Origin: Methanomassiliicoccaceae archaeon
Lineage (GTDB): Archaea; Thermoplasmatota; Thermoplasmata; Methanomassiliicoccales; Methanomethylophilaceae
DNA length: 13,114 nucleotides
Reading direction: 5' to 3'
NCBI GenBank assembly: GCA_009786295.1
Contig: WQTN01000120.1
Coordinates: 1-13,114, forward strand
Shown here in pieces: positions 5,348-12,076 of this stretch (the stretch's first letter is position 1; each line of letters begins with the position of its first letter). Below the pieces are notes generated by a model. That model made no database searches. It was not told where the DNA came from and was given only the letters and a program-made list of their open reading frames with translations. A program made the translations under genes and the position numbers.

Positions 5348-6364
5348 ATGAAAGAGAAGAGGCCACCGTTCCAACTTGAGGCGTGCTGGAAGGAGAAGGA
5401 CATGATCTCCGGCAGAGTATCCGATGCAATGGTAGTGATAATGCGCACAAGCGGATGCTGCTGGGCCAAAAATGGAGGGTGCACCATGTGCGGATACAGG
5501 CAGGCGTCCGTCAGCACGGTGACAGAGAATGATCTCAACAAACAGATCGACGAGGTGCTCTCTAAGTACAAAGGGGAACCATTTGTCAAGATATACACGT
5601 CCGGGAGTTTCCTCGATGAGAACGAGATACCTGTCCCAATAAGACAAAGGATACTGAGCGAATTCTCCGGCTGCGAAAGGATACTCTTTGAAAGCCGCCC
5701 GGAGTTCGTGAACAAAGAGGTGCTTTCCGCCCTCCCTAAGACAGTGACGGTCGCGCTCGGTCTTGAGAGCTCTGACCCTGATGTTCTGAGCATATCGATC
5801 AAAAAAGGGTTCACTCCCGAGGACAGCAGGAAGGCCGGGCTGCTTATCAAGAGCGCCGGCCTGACGGTCAGGACATATCTCATGCTGAAACCTCCCTTCC
5901 TCACGGAATCGGCGGCGATAGAAGATACGGTAAGGTCGGCTATGTTTGCAGATGAATTTTCCGATGAGATATCCGTAAATCCGCTCAATGTTCAGCGCGG
6001 GACGTACGCGGAGAGACTATGGAGGGCCGGAGAACTGAGGCCGCCGTGGATATGGTCTCTCGCCGAGGTGCTGAAAAGACTCTCTGGCAATGTGAATGCG
6101 AGACTGATGTCGTCCCCCTCCGGAGGGGGGACGCCGAGAGGGGTGCACAACTGCGGGAAGTGCGACAGGGAGATGCTCGACGGGATCGAGAGGTTCTCCT
6201 TCTCGCAGGATGTGAAGGATCTGAATGTCAGATGCGATTGTATAAAAGAATGGCAAACCTATTTGGAATCGGAAAGGATACTCGGTACGGCGGCGGACCT
6301 TGACAGAGAGTTCAACGACGACCTTGCGTTAGGAAGTGCGAAAGATGGTGGAGTACGACATTAA
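5348..6364 (+). CDS. raSEA: Radical SAM enzyme, archaeosine synthase RaSEA-like
   Basis: A 338-residue radical SAM protein resembling COG1244/TIGR01210, the family of RaSEA. RaSEA acts with ArcS on tRNA position 15: ArcS attaches lysine to preQ0 and RaSEA cleaves the adduct to leave the archaeosine formamidine. The cluster site is in the N-terminal region, with Cys37 or Cys38, Cys45 and Cys48 in GCCWAKNGGCTMCGY; this wide first spacing with GGCTMCGY is typical of the family. FESRPEFV (114-121) and LGLESSDPDVL (138-148) are radical SAM barrel elements. Near the C-terminus RGVHNCGKC (Cys269, Cys272) and CDC (Cys296, Cys298) could bind a second cluster or zinc. ATG 5348 is preferred over the in-frame TTG at 5342 as the stronger codon. 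The end overlaps the next gene by 20 bp. No arcS gene is in the window. Confidence 0.82.
   Translation: MKEKRPPFQLEACWKEKDMISGRVSDAMVVIMRTSGCCWAKNGGCTMCGYRQASVSTVTENDLNKQIDEVLSKYKGEPFVKIYTSGSFLDENEIPVPIRQRILSEFSGCERILFESRPEFVNKEVLSALPKTVTVALGLESSDPDVLSISIKKGFTPEDSRKAGLLIKSAGLTVRTYLMLKPPFLTESAAIEDTVRSAMFADEFSDEISVNPLNVQRGTYAERLWRAGELRPPWIWSLAEVLKRLSGNVNARLMSSPSGGGTPRGVHNCGKCDREMLDGIERFSFSQDVKDLNVRCDCIKEWQTYLESERILGTAADLDREFNDDLALGSAKDGGVRH
6111..6133 (+). repeat. GC-rich imperfect palindrome inside the RaSEA-like gene
   Basis: CGTCCCCCTCC is followed at once by GGAGGGGGGACG, an 11-bp inverted repeat with one extra G. It encodes the segment SSPSGGGTP just before the conserved RGVHNCGKC. It can form a strong hairpin and contains a six-G run. 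It may be only a product of the Ser-Pro-Ser-Gly-Gly-Gly codons. Confidence 0.5.
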
Positions 6365-6671
6365 GAAAGGCTGGTTCAAAAATATCGAAGGGGATCTTCT
6401 CAAAGAGATGATGAAGGAGGTCTTCGGGAACGTGTCCCAGAAAGGAGACGCGCTCGTATCGTCATACGGGGTGCTTGAAAGCATCACGGTGAAGGTCATG
6501 GGCAAGGACAAGCTGGAAGTGGTAACAGCCAGCAAAGACGGCAAGATGACCGATGATGATATCCTTAACAGCAAAAGAAAACTCAATGTTTTCGTTGAGA
6601 AGGCGACGGGATTCGATGCCAAAGCGCGTATGAAGAGAGCTCAGGCGAAGGCTAAAGAAGGCAGCCTCTGA
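6345..6671 (+). CDS. Small TA0095-like protein (DUF5611/COG4004)
   Basis: A 108-residue cytosolic protein with no signal peptide or membrane segment. It resembles in length and pattern the Thermoplasma TA0095 family (COG4004, Pfam DUF5611), known to me from an NMR structure with a two-layer alpha/beta sandwich and no assigned activity. Recognisable features are an N-terminal KKGWFKNIEGDLLKEMMKEVFG helix region, alternating strands (ESITVKVMG, DKLEVVTAS), and a basic C-terminal tail (KARMKRAQAKAK) that could touch nucleic acid. The ATG at 6345 is preferred over the GTG at 6336: aggaag sits about 8 nt before it and VEYDIKKGWF begins cleanly. It overlaps the RaSEA-like gene by 20 bp, so the two are probably co-transcribed and translationally coupled. 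The family link is from memory of sequence style; the function is unknown. Confidence 0.65.
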   Translation: MVEYDIKKGWFKNIEGDLLKEMMKEVFGNVSQKGDALVSSYGVLESITVKVMGKDKLEVVTASKDGKMTDDDILNSKRKLNVFVEKATGFDAKARMKRAQAKAKEGSL

Positions 6672-6689
6672 AGCTGCCAGGACAGTCCT
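6660..6689 (+). terminator. Possible weak hairpins at the end of the TA0095-like gene
   Basis: GGCAGC (6660-6665) and GCTGCC (6673-6678) form a 6-bp stem around the stop codon, followed by the small palindrome AGGACaGTCCT (6679-6689). A five-T run comes only at 6715-6719. The arrangement is suggestive but weak as a terminator, and the T run may instead belong to the rmuC promoter. Confidence 0.2.
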
Positions 6690-6714
6690 CGGAGATGGGA
6701 ACGCACAGAGAGGG

Positions 6715-6724
6715 TTTTTCATAA
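6715..6724 (+). promoter_or_regulatory. Possible TATA box for rmuC
   Basis: The sequence tttttcataa lies about 55 nt before the preferred ATG at 6774. It would give a leader of about 30 nt that includes the strong ggaggag ribosome binding site. By eye only. Confidence 0.3.
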
Positions 6725-6760
6725 GGATGAGGATGTCCCAGATAGTATGGGAACACAGTC

Positions 6761-6767
6761 GGAGGAG
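6761..6767 (+). promoter_or_regulatory. Shine-Dalgarno site that decides the rmuC start
   Basis: GGAGGAG is the strongest ribosome binding site in the window. GGAGG lies 8 nt before ATG 6774, ideal spacing, but only 2 nt before ATG 6768 and downstream of ATG 6747. It therefore favours 6774. Confidence 0.65.
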
Positions 6768-6773
6768 ATGGAA

Positions 6774-7991
6774 ATGGATATTCTGATAATTGCGATGTTC
6801 GCGGTACTATGTATACTGACGGCAGCCAATCTGGTCCTTGTCCTTAGAAAGAAAGACCGGAGCGGCACGTCTCCCGGACTAGAACGCCGGTTGGACTCTC
6901 TTGAAACATCATTCGGGCGGTTCGACCCGATGATCCGCGAAGAGTTCGCCCGCAACCGTGAGGAAAGCAACAAAGTAGCGCGTGAGAACCGGGAAGAGCT
7001 CAGCATTCAGCAGGAGAAGATGAAGCAGACCATCGACGGGCAGCTGAAAAACATCCGCGAGGAGAACGAAAAGAAACTTGAGGATATGCGGAAGACCGTC
7101 GATGAGAATCTGAAAACCACGGTCGAGAAAAGGTTCGACGAGTCTTTCAAGCTGATAAGCGAAAGGCTTGAGCAGGTCCACAGGGGCCTGGGGGAAATGA
7201 AGCAGCTCGCTGACGGAGTGTACGATCTTAAAAAGGTCCTCGCCAACGTCAAGACGAAGGGCAATCTAGGCGAGATCCAGCTTGGTTCCATTCTCGAACA
7301 GATCCTCTCTCCGGGCCAGTATGAGCCGCAGAGGTCCGTAAAGGAAGGCAGTCTGGAGCGCGTGGACTATGTGATAAAGCTTCCCGACAAGAACAGCATG
7401 AGCGAGATGCTGCTGCTCCCAATAGATTCGAAGTTCCCGACAGAGGATTATCAGAGGCTGATCAACGCATATGATTCCGGCCTCGCCGAGAGCGAACTGA
7501 AGAGCATAGAGAGCAGTTTCGAATCGTCTGTCAAGAGATCAGCGAAGGATATCCATGACAAATACATCAACCCGCCGAGGACCACCGATTTCGCCATCAT
7601 GTTCGTCCCGTCTGAGGGATTGTATGCAGAGATAGTAAGGAGAGCAGACCTGTTCGAGACCCTCCGCAAGACCTACAAGGTAACAGTGGTCGGACCGACG
7701 AACCTTGCTGCATTCCTCTCAAGCCTGCAAATGGGTTTCAGGACCCTTGCGATCGAGCGCCGCTCCAATGAGGTGTGGGAACTGCTTGGCGCGGTCAAGA
7801 CGGAGTTCGGCAGGTATGGCACATTGATGGAAAGCATCAAAAAGAAGATCGATTCCGCGGCAAAGGAGATCGATACTGTGGGAGTTCGCTCAAGGGCGAT
7901 CGAACGCAAGCTGAGGTCTGTAGAAGAGCTGCCAATGGAAGAAAGCGCGATCCTCCTCGGCGAAGGGATGGACGACGACCCGGAGCCGTGA
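6774..7991 (+). CDS. rmuC: RmuC family protein (predicted DNA recombination limiting nuclease)
   Basis: A 405-residue RmuC-like protein. Bacterial RmuC limits inversion at short inverted repeats and is thought to be a nuclease; the archaeal role is untested. Starting at ATG 6774, the N-terminus is a clean membrane anchor (residues 3-24, ILIIAMFAVLCILTAANLVLVL) followed by RKK, placing the rest in the cytosol. A charged heptad-rich stretch (about 40-150) is a long coiled coil. The C-terminal domain begins at NVKTKGNLGEIQLGSILEQIL, the RmuC hallmark, and continues through LLPIDSKFPTEDYQRLI and FAIMFVPSEGLYAEIV, retaining the acidic and lysine residues of a PD-(D/E)XK-like core. The next promoter lies just after the TGA stop. 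An upstream in-frame ATG at 6747 would add nine polar residues but has no ribosome binding site. Confidence 0.9.
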   Translation: MDILIIAMFAVLCILTAANLVLVLRKKDRSGTSPGLERRLDSLETSFGRFDPMIREEFARNREESNKVARENREELSIQQEKMKQTIDGQLKNIREENEKKLEDMRKTVDENLKTTVEKRFDESFKLISERLEQVHRGLGEMKQLADGVYDLKKVLANVKTKGNLGEIQLGSILEQILSPGQYEPQRSVKEGSLERVDYVIKLPDKNSMSEMLLLPIDSKFPTEDYQRLINAYDSGLAESELKSIESSFESSVKRSAKDIHDKYINPPRTTDFAIMFVPSEGLYAEIVRRADLFETLRKTYKVTVVGPTNLAAFLSSLQMGFRTLAIERRSNEVWELLGAVKTEFGRYGTLMESIKKKIDSAAKEIDTVGVRSRAIERKLRSVEELPMEESAILLGEGMDDDPEP

Positions 7992-7999
7992 TGCCGTTT

Positions 8000-8009
8000 G
8001 ATTTTTATC
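8000..8009 (+). promoter_or_regulatory. Probable TATA box for the PUA-PP-loop gene
   Basis: The sequence gatttttatc is centred about 27 nt before the ATG at 8032, the spacing expected for a leaderless archaeal transcript. There is no ribosome binding site before the ATG. Confidence 0.5.
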
Positions 8010-8031
8010 TGCGCCGAACATAGGCTATGAC

Positions 8032-9969
8032 ATGGGCGCCGTAATACTTGGTAAGAACCACCTCCGGTGGTGCTGTTCCTGCAACCTGCCGATCATGGAG
8101 AGCAAGCAATGCCCGGTCTGCGGCGCTGGAACGAAAGAGATAGAGCTCACACCTCCCGCAGATGCGCGTCCGGCGTTCGACCATGACATCCTCATGGTAA
8201 GGAAGCTTGTCAACAAAGACTTCGGTGAAGATGCTGGCACTGCATTGCTGCCGGAAGGGCACATAGTACTGATGAGCAAATCGCCGGCAACAGACAGGAT
8301 GGACGAGGTCATCGTCGACGGCGCCGTCGTCGGTGCGATAAGGCATGATATTGGGACAGGATGGAAGTTCATTCCGAGAATGCAGGGGGCCGTGCGCATC
8401 CTCAAAGGAATGACCAAAGGGTATGTTGTATGCGACGCGAGCGCGGTAAAATTCATAAAAGAAAGCAAGAACCTGATGGCACCCGGCGTCAAAGATGCCC
8501 ACCCGGACATCAGGATCGGCGATGAGGTCATGATAGTCGACCCCGATATGAACATAGTCGCCACGGGGTCCGCCAGGATGTCAGCGGAAGAGATGATCGA
8601 AAACGACAAAGGAGTGGCGGTCAAGACAAGATGGTACAAGACAGAAGAATTCCTGGACCTTCAAATAACGCATACATGGGAAGACGCTGTCGAAGCGAAT
8701 ACCGCTGTGATAGACAAAAGGGTCAACGAAGCGGTCGGGTTCATCAAAAGCACGATCGAGAGGAATCAGCTTCCCGCAGTAGTGTCGTTCTCCGGGGGAA
8801 AGGATAGCCTCGCGTGTCTCCTGCTCGCACTCGATGCCGGGCTTAAGCTTCCCGTTCTCTTCATTGATACCGGCCTGGAACTCTCCGAGACGGTGGAACA
8901 TGTTCATGACACAGTGAAGCGCCACGGCCTCTCGCTGATAGAGGAGAAAGCTCCGACGGATGCTTTCTTCGGGAATCTCGCTTTCTTCGGTCCGCCCGCA
9001 AAGGATTTCAGATGGTGCTGCAAAACGAACAAGCTCGGACCGACAGTGTCAGCGATAAACAAGAACTTCCCGGACGGGGTGCTCTCTTTTATCGGACAGC
9101 GCAAATATGAATCCGAAGCAAGAAACGCCAAGCCGAGGGTGTGGAGGAACCCATGGACCCCCGGTCAGCTGGGCGCATCGCCGATACAGAACTGGAGCGC
9201 GATGCACGTTTGGCTGTACATTTTCTCAAAGAAGGAGCCATTTAACATCTGGTACACAAGAGGCCTTGACCGGATAGGATGCTTCCTTTGCCCGGCATCG
9301 GATCTTTCGGAATTGGAGATAATATCAAAAGACAGCGACAGATATCCTCAATGGAGAAGATTCCTTGACGAATATGCGGAAGCCAACGCACTCCCGCAGG
9401 AGTGGAAGGACTTCGGTCTGTGGAGGTGGAAGAATGCACCCCCATCGATACGTGAAGAGGTGAAGAAAGTGACAGGAAAAGATGTTCCGGAACTGACAAA
9501 GAGGAGACCGGTGTCGGACAAAGGGCCAATAACGATAAGGGTCCAGGAAGGTTATTCGCCGTGCGCGATGGGATACAGCATCGAGGCCGCCCTTTCGAGA
9601 CCAATAGATCTGAAGAGGCTGAAGCCCTTCTCGCATGCGATGGCATGGTATTTGGAACCGGACGAAGAGAGCGACACCCTGATGGCGGATCACGTAACGT
9701 TCTATGGTGCGGGGTCCATCATTTCCAAGTCTGGCACCGAAAGGGATGCCAGGCTCAATATTGACAGGGCATTTCAGCTGATAGTACGCGCCGAACAATG
9801 TATCGGATGCGGGCTCTGCGTCGCGAGGTGCACTCCAGGCGCGCTTTACATGAAGGACGGCAAGGCGGAGATATACGAGGACGAATGCATATTCTGCAAG
9901 AGCTGCTTCGGCCCATGCCCCGCCGTGAAGTTCGGATCGGATGCCGCCAACGATGTTGACATTGTCTGA
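8032..9969 (+). CDS. Zinc ribbon-PUA-PP-loop (PAPS reductase-like)-diferredoxin fusion protein
   Basis: A 645-residue multidomain protein of a type usually annotated in archaea as a PAPS reductase family protein. In order: a zinc ribbon (Cys14, Cys17, Cys27, Cys30); a PUA-like domain (about 70-202, with KNLMAPGV, RIGDEVMIVD and IVATGSARMS), normally RNA-binding; an adenylating PP-loop domain with SFSGGKDS at 252-259; RWCCK (Cys329, Cys330) and GCFLC (Cys417, Cys420), arranged as in DndC-like PP-loop proteins that hold an Fe-S cluster; and a C-terminal two-cluster ferredoxin (Cys590/593/596/600 and Cys619/622/625/629). The ECGLH catalytic motif of assimilatory PAPS reductases is absent. RNA-binding, ATP-activating and electron-carrying parts together suggest sulfur transfer to RNA, but sulfur reduction for assimilation is also possible. 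The cysE-cysS unit follows. Confidence 0.85.
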   Translation: MGAVILGKNHLRWCCSCNLPIMESKQCPVCGAGTKEIELTPPADARPAFDHDILMVRKLVNKDFGEDAGTALLPEGHIVLMSKSPATDRMDEVIVDGAVVGAIRHDIGTGWKFIPRMQGAVRILKGMTKGYVVCDASAVKFIKESKNLMAPGVKDAHPDIRIGDEVMIVDPDMNIVATGSARMSAEEMIENDKGVAVKTRWYKTEEFLDLQITHTWEDAVEANTAVIDKRVNEAVGFIKSTIERNQLPAVVSFSGGKDSLACLLLALDAGLKLPVLFIDTGLELSETVEHVHDTVKRHGLSLIEEKAPTDAFFGNLAFFGPPAKDFRWCCKTNKLGPTVSAINKNFPDGVLSFIGQRKYESEARNAKPRVWRNPWTPGQLGASPIQNWSAMHVWLYIFSKKEPFNIWYTRGLDRIGCFLCPASDLSELEIISKDSDRYPQWRRFLDEYAEANALPQEWKDFGLWRWKNAPPSIREEVKKVTGKDVPELTKRRPVSDKGPITIRVQEGYSPCAMGYSIEAALSRPIDLKRLKPFSHAMAWYLEPDEESDTLMADHVTFYGAGSIISKSGTERDARLNIDRAFQLIVRAEQCIGCGLCVARCTPGALYMKDGKAEIYEDECIFCKSCFGPCPAVKFGSDAANDVDIV

Positions 9970-9979
9970 TGCCTGAATA

Positions 9980-9990
9980 GATTATTAAAC
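9980..9990 (+). promoter_or_regulatory. Probable TATA box for cysE
   Basis: The sequence gattattaaac is centred about 27 nt before the ATG at 10013. This predicts a leaderless cysE message separate from the upstream gene. Confidence 0.5.
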
Positions 9991-10012
9991 AGAATGTCAT
10001 TCTATCCGTATC

Positions 10013-10654
10013 ATGAAGATCGAATCTGGCGACCTCGCCGCCGTTATGGAACGGGATCCTGCAATAATAGATGAGGAAGATGCCATAAAGTATCACACCG
10101 GGCTCCATGCGGTGTCGATGTACAGAGAAAGCCACAGACTCTGGGCGGAAGGGAAGTTCAAGGAAGCCAGAAAGATCAATTACGAAGCTCATAAACTTAC
10201 AGGCTGCGACATACACCCGGGAGCTACCGTCGGAGAAGGATTCTTCATAGACCATGCCACCGGAGTGGTCATAGGAGAGACGGCCGTCATAGGCAACGAC
10301 GTCACGATCTATCAGGGTGTCACATTGGGCGGGGTCTCTTTTGAAAAAGGCAAAAGGCATCCCACCGTGGGGGACCGCGTCGTCATCGGCGCAAATGCGA
10401 CCGTCCTCGGAAACATCACCATAGGCAATGATGTAAGGATCGGCGCAGGCTCGGTCGTTCTGAAAGACGTACCCAACAACAGCACGGTGGTGGGAGTTCC
10501 GGGACAGATAATAGAAAGGGACGGCATCAAGATAGACAAGAGGGAGATCCTCAGACACAATGATATCCCAGACCGCATCGGGGAAGAGATAGCCAGACTC
10601 CAGGCGGAGATAGACAGGCTCAATGCGATGATAAAGGACATCAGCAAGAAATGA
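10013..10654 (+). CDS. cysE: Serine O-acetyltransferase
   Basis: A 213-residue CysE/EpsC-type serine acetyltransferase, which makes O-acetylserine from serine and acetyl-CoA, the first step of cysteine synthesis in the cytosol. A short helical N-terminal part contains HAVSMYRESHRLW (32-44). A left-handed beta-helix of hexapeptide repeats follows (about 64-165). The catalytic Asp80-His81 (FFIDHATGVVIGE) and His116 (GKRHPTVGD) are present, as is the VVGVPGQII end of the helix. The C-terminal tail (about 190-212) is a predicted coiled coil (ARLQAEIDRLNAMI) and ends Ser-Lys-Lys rather than the Ile that docks classical CysE into CysK, so a cysteine synthase complex of that sort is unlikely. The protein is shorter than E. 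coli CysE (about 273 residues), as is normal for the EpsC type. Only 18 bp separate it from cysS, so the two form an operon. Confidence 0.93.
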   Translation: MKIESGDLAAVMERDPAIIDEEDAIKYHTGLHAVSMYRESHRLWAEGKFKEARKINYEAHKLTGCDIHPGATVGEGFFIDHATGVVIGETAVIGNDVTIYQGVTLGGVSFEKGKRHPTVGDRVVIGANATVLGNITIGNDVRIGAGSVVLKDVPNNSTVVGVPGQIIERDGIKIDKREILRHNDIPDRIGEEIARLQAEIDRLNAMIKDISKK

Positions 10655-10672
10655 TGAGGTAGCCGTGATAAG

Positions 10673-12076
10673 ATGTCTCTGACGTTATACAACAACCTTA
10701 CCAAACAGAAAGAGGAATTCATCCCCATTGAGCACGGGAAGGTCAAATTGTACGTGTGCGGCGTCACAGTGTACGACGATATACACATGGGCCATGCCAG
10801 AAGCATGGTCGTGTTCGATACGCTTGTAAGATATCTCAGGCACATCGGCTATGACGTTACCCATGTGACGAATTTCACTGATGTTGATGATAAGATAATC
10901 AACAGGGCCAATAAGGAAGGGATAGACCCGCTAGAACTTTCCGCAAGGTATATCGGCAGATATTTCGAGGACGCAGACAGGCTGGGCGTGAAAAGGGCCG
11001 ACATATACCCGAAAGCAAGCGAGAGCATGGATGTAATAATCAAAATGATCGAAGAGATAATCGCTAACGGATTCGCATATTCGACGAAGGACGGCAGCGT
11101 CTACTTCGAAGTGAAGAAAGTAAAGGATTATGGGAAGCTCTCTAATCAAAAACTCGAAAGCATGGAATCATCGGGCAGAGTGGTGCTCGACGAACAGAAG
11201 AAGGACCCGATGGACTTCGCTGTATGGAAAGGCGCGAAGCACGGAGAATGTTCATGGGACTCCCCCTGGGGGAAAGGAAGGCCGGGCTGGCACATCGAAT
11301 GTTCCGCAATGATCCGACGCCATCTCGGAGACAAGATCGACATTCACGGAGGAGGCAGCGATCTCATTTTCCCTCATCATGAGAATGAGATTCTGCAGAC
11401 CGAAGCGGTCACTCACGACATCCTCGCCAACTATTGGATGCACAACGGCATGCTTCAGGTCAAGGATGAGAAGATGTCGAAATCGCTGAACAACTTCTTC
11501 AGGGTGCGCGATGTGATAGAGAAGTTCGACGGCAACACGATAAGATTCTATTTCCTGAACACGCACTACAGCAGCCCCCTGACCTATGGAGAGGATATGC
11601 TGACCGAGGCGAGATCGGCCCTTAAAAGGCTTAAGAACAACTACGCTGAGCTGTCGGTCTATTCGAAGGCCGGCCCGGAAACGGATGACGACCGCTGCGA
11701 TCTCATCGAGGGCATCAGGCACAGATTCTTCGAGGCAATGAACGATGATCTCAACACAAGTGCCGCAATAGAACAGATGTTCCAGCTGGCACATTCCACA
11801 AACAAAATGATGGCAGACGGATCCTTATCGAAAAAGGCTGCCGGAAGGATACTTAAGACGATAGATGAGTTCAGCAGGATACTCGGGATACTTCAGGAGG
11901 ACGATATGAAGGATGACGGAACGACGGATGCCGTGATGGCGGTCCTTATCGAACTCCGCAAAGAGCTCAGGGCAAGGAAGCAGTATGATCTCGCAGACAT
12001 GATAAGGAACAGACTGGCTGATGCAGGGATCACTCTGGAGGATACCGCGGACGGTATGAAATGGAAGAAGATCTGA
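10673..12076 (+). CDS. cysS: Cysteinyl-tRNA synthetase
   Basis: A 467-residue class I cysteinyl-tRNA synthetase, which charges tRNA-Cys with cysteine using ATP. All key residues are present: the HIGH variant HMGH at 38-41, KMSKS at 267-271, and the zinc ligands Cys29, Cys210, His235 and Glu239 that select cysteine. WHIECSAM and GGGSDLIFPHHENE are family signatures. A DALR-type helical domain follows (about 340-400, FFEAMNDDLNTSAAIEQM), then the C-terminal anticodon region. The length is normal. The ATG at 10673 has a gaggt sequence 12 nt upstream, a rather long spacing. It is the second gene of the cysE operon and its last 16 bp overlap the start of the next gene. It shows direct charging of tRNA-Cys; whether the SepRS/SepCysS route is also present cannot be seen here. 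Confidence 0.97.
   Translation: MSLTLYNNLTKQKEEFIPIEHGKVKLYVCGVTVYDDIHMGHARSMVVFDTLVRYLRHIGYDVTHVTNFTDVDDKIINRANKEGIDPLELSARYIGRYFEDADRLGVKRADIYPKASESMDVIIKMIEEIIANGFAYSTKDGSVYFEVKKVKDYGKLSNQKLESMESSGRVVLDEQKKDPMDFAVWKGAKHGECSWDSPWGKGRPGWHIECSAMIRRHLGDKIDIHGGGSDLIFPHHENEILQTEAVTHDILANYWMHNGMLQVKDEKMSKSLNNFFRVRDVIEKFDGNTIRFYFLNTHYSSPLTYGEDMLTEARSALKRLKNNYAELSVYSKAGPETDDDRCDLIEGIRHRFFEAMNDDLNTSAAIEQMFQLAHSTNKMMADGSLSKKAAGRILKTIDEFSRILGILQEDDMKDDGTTDAVMAVLIELRKELRARKQYDLADMIRNRLADAGITLEDTADGMKWKKI

Noticed and set aside
4863..5988. Overlapping minus-strand open frames of about 200 codons opposite DUF4003 copy 2 and the RaSEA-like gene
   Set aside because: They are low-complexity Ser/Leu-rich translations opposite well-supported genes, with no promoter or ribosome binding site.
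8057..8071. Perfect inverted repeat ACCACC-tcc-GGTGGT near the start of the PUA-PP-loop gene
   Set aside because: It is inside the coding region, encodes HLRWCC including zinc-ribbon cysteines, and six-base arms are short. No counterpart elsewhere supports a regulatory role.
9755..10558. Minus-strand frame of 267 codons opposite cysE
   Set aside because: cysE shows complete hexapeptide repeats and catalytic residues on the plus strand. The antisense frame has no family resemblance.
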